A DNA stretch of 64,000 nt, taken from positions 30,188,733-30,252,732 of the forward strand of contig NC_054747.1 in NCBI RefSeq assembly GCF_018143015.1, read 5' to 3'. The notes beneath the pieces were generated by a model. The model worked only from the letters and a program-made list of their open reading frames with translations, searched no databases and had not been told where the DNA came from. Source of the stretch: Lytechinus variegatus (taxonomy: Eukaryota; Echinodermata; Echinoidea; Temnopleuroida; Toxopneustidae). Shown here piece after piece: positions 1 to 11,091 of this stretch. Numbering within the stretch: the first letter of the stretch is position 1; each line of letters opens with the position of its first letter. A program made the translations under genes and the position numbers.

Positions 1-1870
1 AAATGCCCCTTAGAATAATTCCTCAAGAGTATAATGCTTGTGACAGGACACGCTTGTAAAACAATGACAACTGTCAATGAGTGAGCTAGCTGTTGATTAG
101 ATGATTATCCGGATGGGGGGGGGGGGTGCCTTCTCTAGTTTTTGTCATCATTTTGACTTTCCAAATAAAGTATGTATCGCCTACCTTGCAGAATAAGTAA
201 TATATTTTTTAGAGTATTGTTCTTAGACAATATTTTACTAATTAATCACAATTATATGCATTTTATGGTGCTAACTGAAGTGAAAATTGGTTTCCCATTT
301 CGAATGTACATAATACACTCAAAATCTATGGTGGCCACTTTGAAAGTCAAAATACAGTATTTAACACAAACATGAAACCTGAATGATATATTTCGTTGAG
401 AATTATATTTAAGGCAGTATATATCCTACCAATTTACCACTAATAGACCTACATGCATTTTGGTGCTTATATACTCTTGTGACTGTTTTTGTCCTCTCTC
501 ACATTGTACACACTATGCCTACTGTAGGGCCTTTGGCGGCCATTTAAAAAATCAAAATACGGATTTTTATCACATACATGCATGGCATATTAATAAATTA
601 AATTTCATTAACAATATGTTCTTAGTCAGTATTCCACTCGTTTATCTTAATTAAATGCATTTTAGTGCTCATTCTTGTGATTTTTTGTGCCCCCTTTCAC
701 ATTGTACATAATAGTGTTAGGGGGATTCAGAGGCCGTTTTGGATATCAAAATACAAAATTTATCATTTGTCATTGCATGCATAACATAACATAACAAATT
801 AAGTATTTCGTTTGTAATTATGATTTTAGACATTACTTCACTGATAGATCACAATTACTATTATTTTAGTGCTCACTTTTGTGAAAATTAATTTCGGCCC
901 ATTCGTACATTTGGCGGCCCTATTGGATTTTGCCAACTTGCGGAAAATGCTCAAGATCACACGAATGCCTTATCATTCAGATTCGGAATCAGCACCCTCG
1001 AATTAACAATGAAATTAGTATTGAAACGAAGGCTAAGCCTTGCCTTCTACACAAGCTTTGTTTTTCTTGGCAAGTTACTGACACTCCTTTCATTTTTATA
1101 GATAAAGTAATACAACTCACTTTTTTTTATTATTTATCTTCATTATTTGTCATGAAATGTCATTGAACTGTCTTTATTATGTTGAATATGTATTGTTAAT
1201 ATGATTATATTTCGAAAATATTCTTGAACGGAAATACACTAACCTAAATCCAAATCATAAAAAAATATTGTGTATATGAACAAACAAGGTTATGCCTCTT
1301 CTAGCCTGGACTATCACCCCTTTAATTCTAAAGACCTATATTTTTCTGTATTGTAAGAGAGGATTCTAAAATTAAATCTGTCACTATTATAGCTATTTCA
1401 AATACCAAGATTCTGCGTTTATTGTAAAATTGTATTTCCCTGCAGATTTTTTTTAAAGCAAAGATTGTCTTACTTTGTCCATGTTGACGTCTTGAAGCCC
1501 AATTATAGATGTGAAAATGGGTGCTCCGCCCCTTCCACTCTTAACATCAAATCACCGCTCATGTTTCATTGAACTCATAAATTACTATGTAATCAGGGAT
1601 GGATCCAGAATATTTTGATTTGGGGAGGGGTGGTGGGGATGAGACGGCATATTCATTTTTCTTATCATTAGGGGTAACATACAGTTACACCATCTACAAC
1701 TCTCTTCTTGTAGGTCTTTTTTTCTGCGTTAACTTTTTCATTTTTTTTTTATTATTTTCTCCCCTTTTTGTTCCCCTTTTCTTACATATTGAAAAATTAT
1801 AGGAGTTCTCTCCCTAAATAACACTGCCCTTGAGAGTGTATTTGTTATTTCATCGTTGTTATTATCGCAG
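1..1870. other. 5' flank or intron of gene 1
   Basis: No coding exon could be supported here. Gene 1 needs an upstream exon ending in phase 1, because its WSC exon begins with two bases of a split codon, but no signal-peptide exon with a matching donor is visible, so its 5' end probably lies outside the window. The stretch holds a G-run (about 115-126), a degenerate tandem array (170-930) and, near 1597-1640, a fragment resembling the GGATCCAG-type end of a hAT-like MITE. Confidence 0.5.
170..930. repeat. Degenerate tandem repeat, ~200-bp unit, about 4 copies
   Basis: A recurring block contains an ATGCATTTTRGTGCT-like core (near 256, 452, 655 and 861), then a TTTGTG/CACATTGTACATAATA-like stretch, then GGCGGCC...TCAAAATAC, then a CATGCATG-like end. 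The anchor spacings are 196, 203 and 205 bp. The units differ by many substitutions and small indels, so the array is old. It encodes nothing recognisable. Confidence 0.6.
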
Positions 1871-2152
1871 ATTTTCCTTACCTTGGATGCTACCATTCTG
1901 ACTGTTTAACCTTGGAATGTGGAATTCACAACAACTCTAGCATGGATATTTGGACATGCACAGAACAATGCGCTATGTCCTACTGCGCATTCGCTGGTCT
2001 TCTTCAAGGGACAGATTGCCTGTGTGGAAATTTCGTATGTGACGAACCTTATACAGACAAACGCGTGTGTGATAGCCATTGTGGCATTCCCTGTTTCGAC
2101 ACGGCCAATTTCCAGCTATGCGGGGGCGATAACGTTGCGCAGATTTATCAAG
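1871..2152 (+). CDS. Gene 1, WSC-domain exon (partial gene)
   Basis: This exon encodes a complete WSC domain, a cysteine-rich putative carbohydrate-binding module found in polycystin-1, Kremen and fungal cell-wall sensors. It starts after an acceptor ending TATCGCAG and reads FPYLGCYHSDC, with eight or more cysteines in WSC order, including the diagnostic CLCGNF, CDSHCG and CFDT followed by LCGGDN..QIYQ. The donor is CAAG|GTGAGA. The exon starts and ends in phase 1 (282 bp), as expected for a shuffled extracellular module. The downstream exons add a stalk and a membrane anchor, so the domain would face outwards. The signal-peptide exon is not visible. The domain call is strong; ligand and role are unknown. 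Confidence 0.85.
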
Positions 2153-2271
2153 GTGAGAAAGATCAACGATTGTGAAATTGAAAACAGAAACAAAATGTGA
2201 GATCACTAATGAATTATAAATGAAAAAAAAGGTAAGGGCAATCATTGCACTTTATTTAATTGCCCTACGTA

Positions 2272-2567
2272 CATGGGCGGAAATCCCAGGGGGACGTGTC
2301 CCCCTACTCAAAATAGTAGGGGGGGGGGGGACACATGTCCCCCCTACTCTTTTTGGTCTTTGGTGATGCTAAGAAATATATAACTCAAAATGGGAATAAA
2401 ACGAGCGTTTTGGGACGAGAAGACCTTTTTTTTTGCCTGTCAAATATATTTTCGTCGAAATGACCTTAAATATCAGGTAATAGCCTTTTTTCTTTTTTTT
2501 TTGCTTGTCAGATTTTCCAGACCCTTGTCCCCCTCCCCCTACCTTTTGGGAGAGATTTCCGCCCCTG
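2272..2567. mobile_element. hAT-type MITE, 8-bp TSD
   Basis: The 296-bp element begins CATGGGCGGAAAT and ends ATTTCCGCCCCTG, which are inverted repeats. It is flanked by perfect 8-bp direct repeats CCTACGTA at 2264-2271 and 2568-2575, the hAT signature. The interior carries facing runs of G and C. It has no coding capacity and lies in the intron after the WSC exon. Confidence 0.8.
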
Positions 2568-3010
2568 CCTACGTATGTTATTGTTTCAGGGTGAACATAA
2601 GGTAAATGTCCACGTACCGTCCGTATGGGGAGGTGTGATTTAGGTGATGACTACATGTATACCAACAAATTTTAAAACCTTAGTAGGCCCGAGCAGGCCC
2701 TACTCATGTCTTGCAAATTATCATGACAACCCACCCAAAATGTCTATCGGCTTTCCCAATTTCATTTAAAATGCTACCGGACATGCCGGACGTCATAACC
2801 AGTGCAATTGCGACCCCTAAATAAACATACTCCTGCCCGCCAAATGCGTCTGTCACTCATCAGTCAGACAAAGTTCTATTATTCTAGAATATTCTTTAAT
2901 AACATTATAGGCCCAAACGAAAATAAAATAATAGTGCTCTTTGTATTCGTAGGACTGGTGTAAATGACTCAAACACAAAGTTAGGATCATATTTTATTGT
3001 ATCTTTTCAG

Positions 3011-3055
3011 TTCGTCCATGGATAACCGAAACGATGGTGACGACAGATGAAATTG
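3011..3055 (+). CDS. Gene 1, small stalk exon
   Basis: A 45-bp phase 1-1 exon lies between the acceptor ATCTTTTCAG and the donor AATTG|GTGAAT. It would encode VRPWITETMVTTDEI, a Thr-rich linker between the WSC domain and the membrane anchor. The TMVTTDE stretch resembles IMTTDQ in the transmembrane exon, suggesting local stalk-exon duplication. Support is splice-site quality and matching phase only. Confidence 0.5.
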
Positions 3056-3355
3056 GTGAATATCTTTTTTTTTCTACTTTACTTGACTTTTTCACAAGGG
3101 TGGTAGTGAGAGAGAGAGAGGGAGGGAGGGGGGGGGGGGCAAATACCGCTTGAATTCTGCATAATCCAACTGGGATATGTGAAATAAATTCACATTAATA
3201 ATGTGTAGACATAATTAATGATTAATTAATCTTAACTTGTACACTAAGAAAAAAAAACTCGATGATGATGAAAATTAATAAAGATAGCCATCATTATTTC
3301 ACTATTATAAAAGAAAGATATTGATAGTAACAATAACGTGCCCTCTAATTAACAG

Positions 3356-3388
3356 TTGGCATACATGGAGCGGACTGCTGTGAGAAAG
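3356..3388 (+). CDS. Gene 1, micro-exon (tentative)
   Basis: A possible 33-bp phase 1-1 exon sits between AATTAACAG and GAAAG|GTAAAAAG, encoding about GIHGADCCEK with a CC pair. Both its phases match the neighbouring exons, so inclusion or skipping keeps the frame. It could be an alternatively used micro-exon or a chance match. Confidence 0.35.
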
Positions 3389-3649
3389 GTAAAAAGAAAG
3401 GTGGAGTTGGGGGAGCAACTATTGTGCGTTTTCGATTTATTGCCATGGTAACTTAACTATGAAGAATGTCCTGTGCAAAGGAACAGACTACAGGGTTCCA
3501 GTTCTTACGCACAGGATCAACATTCTACACATTTCCCTGCACATGCCTTAAAATGAGCTTTCATCGGAAGAAGGAAATGTTCAGCAAGATAAATTTGTCT
3601 TTTTTTCGTTTCACGTGTTTGCATTTCTCTACCTATATCGACACTGAAG

Positions 3650-4446
3650 GTCAAGACAGAACATTAACCCAGATCATGACGACAGACCAATCTTCTACCT
3701 CATCTCCAATCGGTACCGAGCATGCTGTCCATCAAAACACTACGGATCCTTCTCAACCTACTGGTAATCCACACGAAAATTTACCATACAAGATCATCTT
3801 CGTACTATCCCTGGTCATCATATTAATCTGCTGTGTCTTTATAGTATATTTCTGTCGTCGGGGACATCGACGCGAGAGTCGATCAACAGGGCATGCCTCT
3901 GAATATCGAGTGAGTAAAAACGAAGCCATGACGTCGATAGGTATAGACAGCAGAGACCTTGACTGTGGTGGGATTCGTGCTAACCAGATCACCATTCGTA
4001 CGCCAAGCCCACGACTCTACCTTCCTACATGCGCTACAGCAGTCGAAACAAAGGCGTCGATACACGACAGCCCCGTCGATGGTGATGATGATGACTCTCA
4101 GTCCAAGAGCGATGACGAGTACTACGACATGACAAAATGGTATCGTACAAGTGATCACGCCATACATATCGATCCCGTTGATGAGCCGAAGATGTCCCAT
4201 GTTCCCATGGAAACATCATCCGGGGATGGAAGACACCTCGGTAATGCCCTTCGACCCTTGGGCCGTACCCCTTCTTCCCGCAGTGACCGTCTTTATGACA
4301 GTATTCCAAGTCATGGTCATAAACGCCACCCTCTCAAGCACTGCTACCCCACTTGCCACACCTCTCTGCGTCAGGGATACTCGGAGTGGAAAGTTCCTGA
4401 TGGGGAATTACTGGACATCCCCCATTACCAGAATATCAGGTTTTGA
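3650..4446 (+). CDS. Gene 1, transmembrane and cytoplasmic-tail exon (3' terminal)
   Basis: The terminal exon is opened by the phase-1 acceptor CACTGAAG|GTCAAG and closed by TGA at 4444-4446, giving about 265 residues. A Ser/Thr-rich extracellular stalk with an N-glycosylation sequon (NTT) leads into one hydrophobic helix (IIFVLSLVIILICCVFIVYF), then the basic stop-transfer RRGHRR and a ~190-residue tail. The tail has an acidic run (DGDDDD, KSDDEYYD) and tyrosine motifs LYDSI and HYQNI; YQN fits a Grb2-type SH2 site. The open frame continues 5' to 3466, but that extension crosses a pyrimidine-rich tract typical of an intron end, so the later start is preferred. The tail is unrelated to those of genes 2 and 3. 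Confidence 0.8.
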
Positions 4447-4752
4447 ACAATGGTCCATTTTTCCAAAGGGACCTTCTTTTCTTTTTCTTCTTCAGATTGC
4501 TACGCACAACGTGTAATGAATGTGTTTTTCCTATATACGAATGCAAAATCCCCTTGCCCACATATTCTTCCTGGAATCAGACTGGCATTGACATAATTAA
4601 CCAAATAAGCACAGGAGCGCAAAGTGGTGTATATGGGGGCAACTTGACAAATGAATTGCGACCGAGTGAATATTTTTTTTTATCTCGGTCGTGTTGGGGT
4701 TGCTTCAGCATCCACAAGATATTTCTAAGAGGTTCTGCCTATAGTTTATACT

Positions 4753-4964
4753 GCATACATTCGTAATTCCGAAGATTCTTTATTCCGAAGGTTCGGATAT
4801 TCCGAAGGTTCGTTAGTCCGAAAACGGAACATCGAACCTAATTTCGTTTTCGGATAATCGAACCTTAGGGATAATGTTCGGATTAACGAACCCTTTTATG
4901 TTTTCGGATTAACGAACATCGAGGTATAGGCAATGTACGTGTTTCGGAATTACAAAGTGTAACC
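4753..4964. mobile_element. Foldback element, TTCCGAAGGTTCG family, short copy
   Basis: The 212-bp element starts GCATACATTCGTAATTCCG and ends CGGAATTACAAAGTGTAACC, with internal iterations of TTCCGAAGGTTCG and TTAGTCCGAAAACG on both strands, so almost all of it can pair with itself. Flanking AGTTTATA (4743 and 4965) suggests a 9-10-bp target duplication. A longer relative lies at 27703-28337. Foldback or Mutator-like origin is inferred from the TSD length. Confidence 0.65.
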
Positions 4965-5266
4965 AGTTTATAAACAATAAGCAGCACCTACTAGAAATCA
5001 GGTTATTTTAAAAATGCTAAAAAGTAGAAATTTGACCAAAATCACCTTCATTTTAGAGCGCAAAACTTATTTAGATTTTTTTTGTTGCTTGTCATTTTTT
5101 TTCTTCAAACCAGCACCCTCTTTTCAAAAATAGTTTCCAGGACCCTGACGCATCTATTTGCACCATCCCATCAATTATAGTCCTAATATAAAAACAAAAA
5201 TGCGCCCTCAACATTCAGAGAGGGTATTGGACGAAAATTCAGCATTTCTTACTCCGGACCCCTTCA

Positions 5267-5731
5267 GGTGACACGAGCCTAATTACATCAGGAGGGCTAA
5301 AGATTCGTTTGACCCAACCCATTCGATTTTTTTAAAATTTTATATTGCTGATTGACAAACGTGTATAAATAGGATTCAAAATCTAAAACTGATTCTAGAA
5401 ATGGTAACTACTGAACTTCCTTTGCCAAAATTGGCAAGATATATCAACGATTTGGAACTTTTTTTGTGACTAGCAGAAGAATTGGGGCTATTTTACTGTT
5501 TCAGTTGATGAATTTAATCCCCTCATAGTTATCTTCATAAATGGGGATTTATTCTTAAAATGGGCTGGCTACAATACCCTTCTCTGGTCCGATATGGAAT
5601 GTCAGATATATTTCCCATCCAAAGGTAATAAACATTCGACCCTGTAATTTCACATTTATTTTTTTTTAATGAATTTTTCTTTAGTGCCAACTTAACACAC
5701 AAGTCTATGGGGAATGTTTTACGCGCATGAC
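5267..5731 (+). repeat. ~450-bp repeat family, copy 1 of 3
   Basis: The block runs from CACGAGCCTAATTACATC through TATTGCTGATTGACAAA, CTGATTCTAGAAATGGTAAC and ATGGGGATTTATTCTTAAAA to ACACAAGTCTATGGGGAATG. It recurs at 6645-7063 and 7147-7602. No terminal inverted repeats or open frame were recognised; the copies may be an old dispersed element or local duplications. Confidence 0.65.
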
Positions 5732-6644
5732 AAATTCCCCATAGTGGATGGAATACCTGCCCAAACTCCTCAGTAGCAAACAATATCTAACTGATATCAA
5801 TATGTTTAGTAATCAAGTGATGCAAAAATGAATTTAATGGCTTCGCAATGCTATATCAGGTAAAGTTAGTAGGTATGTGTTTGTAAGCCTAGGAATGCAT
5901 ATAGACTGGTCAATGAGAGTCTAGGCCTCTTTATGTTTTGATTCATCATTGGTTTGTGCTAGTGTATGATCACCTACTTAATGTTAGAAAGACCTTTACA
6001 AATTGCTCATGTTAAAATTGTTCTTTGGAATGGGGGTAGAGAGGAGATAGAACTTTGTGAAGTTTACTGATGAGAACTAGAGTGGTACCTTTATTAAAGA
6101 AGGTATATAGAAAAAAGGCACAGAGTAAGGTAAGTTTCTAATAGTGCTCAACTGGGAGGGGGGGAGTGGCTGTTAGCGGCAATCTTAGTCTAGCCCTTTA
6201 TAAGAAATGCCATCTATACAATTACCTTTATTTCTCTCTCTCTCTCTGTCTATCTATTTATGTATCTCTTTCTTCTTACATCTGATAGGCAATATAGCCC
6301 TACGAAGATTTTGATATAATAGGTCAAATGCAAATGTGCTAAAATAATATGTTCTCATTCTTTTATTGTTTCCTCATTCAATCTCATGTATATCTAGTAA
6401 ATATGCTTGGGGCAGTTTTGGTATCCTGATATCTACACAAAATATTGTCATTGCATTCACTGCAGGGTAGGATATGTAAACATCCATATAGTGAATATAA
6501 CATGTATAAATAACACATTAAAATGGGTCATTGCATAGAAATTAAACATTTTCAATGCATATCTTTGTGCCAGTGTGAGTGTACAAATATAAAAGAATAG
6601 CAAAGTAGCTATTAAAAAAAAAATTCATAAAGGTCACATAATTT

Positions 6645-7063
6645 AGGTGCCACGAGCACCTATCTTCAGGAGGGCTAAAGATATTCGTTCGACCCAACGA
6701 TTTTTTTCAATTTGATATTGCTGATTGACAAAAAATGTATTAATATGATTCAAAATCTAACACTGATTCTAGAAATGGTAACTACTGAACTTGCTTTGCT
6801 ATTGTTTGACTGGCGGAAGAATTGGGGCCATTTTACTGTTTCAGATGATGAATTTGATCCCATCATAATTATCTTCATAAATGGGGATTTATTCTTAAAA
6901 TGAGCTGGCTACGATACCCTTCTCTGGTCAGATATGGAATGTCAGATACATATCCTATCCAAAGGTAGTAAAAATTCGACCCTCTAATTTCACATTTATT
7001 TTTTTATGAATTTTTCATAAGTGTCATTTTAACACACAAGTCTATGGGGTATGTTTTACGTGT
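6645..7063 (+). repeat. ~450-bp repeat family, copy 2 of 3
   Basis: This copy is closest to copy 1, sharing AGGAGGGCTAAAGAT, GCTGATTGACAAA, CTGATTCTAGAAATGG, AATGGGGATTTATTC and ACACACAAGTCTATGGGG. It lacks about 40 bp that are present in copy 1 after the GAACTT anchor. Confidence 0.65.
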
Positions 7064-7146
7064 GTGACTCCTTAAAACACAGCGACGGTTTACATGGTTT
7101 TAGACGGCAGGTAATGACGGTTTCTCTTAAAACATGGGCGCAATCA

Positions 7147-7602
7147 GTGCCCTAGGTTACACGGGCCTAATTACATCTGGCAGGCAAAAGATACTTATTC
7201 GAGCCAATTTATAAATTTTATTTTGCTGATTGACAAAAATGAATGAATATAACTGACAATCTAACACTGATTCTAGGGAAAGTACCTACCGAACTTTTTT
7301 TCTAAATTGGAAAGGTATATTCATACCACTTTGGAACTATTGTTTTCCTGGTTGAAGAATTAGGGTTTTTTTTTACTCTCTCAAGTAATGAATTTGTATA
7401 CCTGTCAGTTGTAGTCTACATAAATGCCGATTTATCTTTAAAATGAGCCAGTCGAGGTTTCCTTTTCTGGTTAGAAATGGAATGTCAGACATATATCATA
7501 CATGTATCCACTCGAATTTCATCCTTGTACATGTACTTTATGGGGGTTTTTTAAGTGCCACTTTACCACACAAGTCTATGGGAAATGTTTTAGGTTTGTG
7601 AT
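7147..7602 (+). repeat. ~450-bp repeat family, copy 3 of 3
   Basis: The most diverged copy still carries CACGGGCCTAATTACATC, GCTGATTGACAAAAATG, CACTGATTCTAGGG and CACACAAGTCTATGGG in the same order. It follows copy 2 after only about 85 bp, so at least two copies are near-tandem. Confidence 0.6.
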
Positions 7603-8170
7603 ACCCCTATATTATACAGATTAGCCAATTCGTTTTCAATAGCGCGAATTGTGTCATTAGAGAAGCACAATTCAAAATAAATTGCAAAAGTTTTTAACCC
7701 AACGAATGAAAATGGCTAAACTCTATAAATAAGAGGTTCTATTTGCGTCCACGAACCGCCTCTTCCTGCATGGGTTGAGCTACGATATTTCGAAATGGTT
7801 GGGTAGTGTAAAACCGCTTGGGTATTCTTGGATTTCTTCATAATTGTGCACCACATAAACCGTACGCATGTCCGATCCTCGCCGAAAATAAGGTATTATA
7901 TAGATATTACCAAGACGATTATTAAAAGCCTGCAACCACATCATCTAAAACTGCATTTTATTTATTCATTTCACATCTTTATACTGGCTAACCAATTCAG
8001 CTGTACTTGATACCCCCCCCCCCCCCCGAAAAAAGGATAATAATAATAATTATAAAGTAAAAAATAAAAAAATAATAAAATAAATGAATAGATACATGTA
8101 CGATATGTGTCATTGCATGTACAATTTTTTTCAAGGAAACGTGTTCAACTTTCCCTCCATACGAAAAAAT
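7603..8170. other. Intergenic, nothing recognised
   Basis: AT-rich sequence with a C-run near 8012-8026 and an AAT/AAAT-rich patch after it. No exon, RNA or element with recognisable ends was seen. Confidence 0.5.
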
Positions 8171-8454
8171 ACGACATTTGGGTTTATCGGATCAGAGTCG
8201 GAGACCTTAAACGCACTTTACTACTTCATATATTGATAATTCGCTGAATCCCCTATGATCTTCTAGCGGGAAACGTATACGCACGGCGCCATGACCAAAT
8301 GAGGAAATAAAACTGGACTAAATAACTCATTTTTGCTTTGTATGCACGCATTTGATGCATCCGATGAGAGATGACAACTGCGTCTTTGCTCAATTTTTAA
8401 AAAAGAAACAAAAAGTCGACTATAGACAATCGGTCTGAAATTTAGATTGTGGTG
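8171..8454 (+). promoter_or_regulatory. 5' flank of orphan leader exon, conserved among three copies
   Basis: This flank shares ordered blocks with 13314-13598 and 48881-49144: GATAATTCG, CCCCT..GA..TTCTAGCGGGAA, CAAATGAGGAAATAAAAC and CGATGAGAGA..ACAACTGCG. AAATAAAAC about 140-150 bp before the ATG is a possible TATA-like site. Conservation among paralogues suggests promoter plus 5' UTR; the start site is not determined. Confidence 0.4.
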
Positions 8455-8506
8455 ATGGAGGCCGCATCATTGATCACATTTCTCATTTTTGGGCTGAGTG
8501 AGATTG
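8455..8506 (+). CDS. Orphan signal-peptide exon (third, gutted receptor copy)
   Basis: The exon encodes MEAASLITFLIFGLSEI and ends ATTG|GTGAGTT in phase 1, like the leader exons of genes 2 and 3 at 13599 and 49145. The following intron sequence (to about 9560) matches the start and end of gene 2 intron 1, including the block GTCCACATTTGCT..TGCATGGCAT. It is then cut off by the boundary of the duplicated block at 9629, before any SRCR exon. It may be a dead relic, or an alternative first exon spliced to gene 2, since the frame would fit. Confidence 0.6.
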
Positions 8507-9628
8507 GTGAGTTCTTTTCAAACCTCTAATTTATGTGATTTAAGTCTCGTTAGTTATGGACAATAATTTCCGAATTGTTTCAAATAGAATGCTGTCGTAC
8601 TTTAATTTATCCTCTTCACGCGTGCAGTGATAATAAGTAAAGGCGCTGTGACATTTATTTGATGTTTATGATCATGTCACGTCCCGGGTCACGTCTCTTC
8701 TCAGTTATTGCAAGGTCAGTATTGGGGGGGGGGGGAATTATTGTTTGGTCGAGAGATATATGCTTTTAAATGAGTGGGGAGCTTAGGTTGTGTTGATAAT
8801 CATGGTAATTTCTCTGACTTTTCATAGCTATAGTAATTATTACATTCCAGATCGCAGGTGTGATTTGATAATTTGATAAGAATTCGACGGCTGATGTATC
8901 AAGGATTATGAAAATTGTAGGGCGAAACCCAAGCAAATTAGCAAACACAAACATTTCATTTCAGAACAATCAGTTGTAAATATACATTGAATATTAAATG
9001 TCTCTATTTATTTTGCATTGCGTAGTATGATTACTTTTGAGTTCCATTTCCCCGATATTTATGTACATTTTACAAACGTAATTTTAAACAAAGTTTAGAT
9101 TTCATTGTTAAGTAGGTTTCAACTTAAAGTTAACTGTTATATATAGATTGTATAAGAGTTAAAGCTTTCTCATCAACTCCGGCTCAAACAATTTCTTTTT
9201 TATTCAAAGTGATGCCCCGGGTTGAGAATAATAGGGTTAAACATATTAAGACAAATCAGACAAACAAACCGCTGAAGATTTGATTAAAATCGGACAACGA
9301 ATACAATAGTTATGGCAATGAAACATTTGCATTATTCCGATGAAACAGTTCTAGGCATGTCTTCATGAATATTTAGTGAGCAAATTGATTATGTCATATC
9401 CTCAGTTTTTTGTATTTTATTAAGCTAAAATGAAGTGGTTTAGTTCCAGGAGAAATTTGACCGGCAAGACAAAATAAATCAAAAAGGGTATTCACATGAC
9501 CAGATCGAAAGACTTTGGAAAAAGAAAAAAAAAAGGTCCACATTTGCTGATGCATGGCATATCCTCCCCCCTCCTTAAATCCGCGACTAATGCAAACTGC
9601 GTCTTTTGCACGATCTTTAGTTTTAATA
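8507..9628 (+). other. Relic of intron 1 after the orphan leader
   Basis: 8507-8960 resembles 13651-13985, and 8985-9560 resembles 16030-16640 in intron 1 of gene 2. The middle of the longer introns is missing here. No exon was found. Confidence 0.55.
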
Positions 9629-9711
9629 TAACTCCATCAGGGAAAAAGAAATGGTACATTTAACCATCGTGGTAGACAATATCTGTATGACATCTGAGTG
9701 AAATACTTTAA

Positions 9712-10482
9712 CCCTATCTAGGCGGGGGGGGGGCTCTGAGGCCCCCCTCAACAAATCACGCGATATTTTCGCCGTGCGAAAGATTTTGACCGCGCTGCTC
9801 GCGGACTTTTTACTTTCAAGTCTTGCGCAACTTTTGAGACTAATTTTGCGTCACCCGGGTACGTGGTTCCGAAATTACGCAACATTATGTAAGTGCATGT
9901 CAGACCGAAAATTGCACAAAAACGTGATTTCGTGTACAAAGTCAATGCAAATTGTGTTTTCAACCCAAACTCACAAATGTATGATTGTTATTAGTTTTGC
10001 TGGTCTAAATGTATTTTTTATGCTTTTTATGATCACAGAAGAGTCCCCAACAAATTTCATTGAAAAAATAATGAAAAACAAAAGGTCAGAAAAACAAAGA
10101 AATACATAAGAAATTGCAAAAAAAACCCAATATAATACATAAGATAATGATTTGATATCGCAATTTTTTTATTTACACTGGCTAAGAACACCACAAAGAG
10201 TTTCTATGCTAAAAATTAGTACTTTTGGAGCTTTACTTAGGGAGTTACAGGAAAAAGTATGATTCCGCATAGGCCTACTAATAACGCAAAAATTAGCATA
10301 ATCACTTAATAGTGATTCGCATGAAATAAATTACTATACAATCTTGTAGATTATGTCCCAGGCAACCCGTGTGCCAATTTTCGGAGCGATCGCGCGGTCG
10401 ATAGCCGAGATCTTAAGGGGGGCCTGGGACCCCCCCCCCCCCTGGCCATATGAACTCCCAAAATACCCCGGCCAAGATAGGG
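9712..10482. mobile_element. piggyBac-like nonautonomous element (TTAA)
   Basis: The element starts CCCTATCTAGGCGGGG and ends CCCCGGCCAAGATAGGG, inverted repeats flanked by TTAA on both sides (9708-9711 and 10483-10486). TTAA followed by CCCTA is the piggyBac signature. Interior G- and C-runs lie just inside each end. No transposase frame was found. The paralogue is at 34801-35547. Confidence 0.75.
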
Positions 10483-10550
10483 TTAAAGATGGTATAAAGT
10501 TAGACAAAATGCATAGGCCTGCACAATGCAAAACATGATGGATTCACAAG

Positions 10551-10924
10551 ACGTTGCGCCATCTATCGGTTTGAGCGAACAGGGCCTCCAATTTCGAACT
10601 TCGGGGTCCACATCGAGCGCAGACGCAGGCAGCGCACAATAGTGTACTGTAGTGTGACTGTTTGTGATTTAAAAATGAAAACCATATGGCAAGAATTCAC
10701 CTCCAAAATGGCCTAAATTTCGCAAAGAAATGTGAGAGCAAATTTCTCTCCCACCTCCTGGACCCTAGTAAACAGCATATGCAAGCCGTGTTGATCAATG
10801 CTGAATATATTCGCTTGAATGCATGCACATTAGGACTAGCATGTACTATACAGATGCAATTTTTTTTCCCATAGGCATTGCGAATTTATTGCCAGTCCGC
10901 TGAAATCGATAGATGGCGCAACGT
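10551..10924. mobile_element. 374-bp MITE with ~22-bp inverted ends
   Basis: The ends are ACGTTGCGCCATCTATCGGT and the inverted match ATCGATAGATGGCGCAACGT. There is no coding capacity. The paralogue sits at 35623-35991 in the same duplicated context. The superfamily is not assigned. Confidence 0.7.
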
Positions 10925-11091
10925 ATTGTGAATCGATCAAATTGTGACTGAAGTCTTATCACTTTATGTCACTGTCACATGAAGAAAACCACCTCCCGAT
11001 CGATCTATGGTCATGGTATGCCTGATGGTAATAAAGTTATAGGCCCGTCTTCTGAAGTCAGGATTAATACTCCCGGGGTATATCTGATATA

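Noticed and set aside
3466-3649. N-terminal extension of the gene 1 transmembrane exon
   Set aside because: It crosses a T/C-rich intron end and lacks domain features; the phase-1 acceptor at 3649/3650 fits the other exons.
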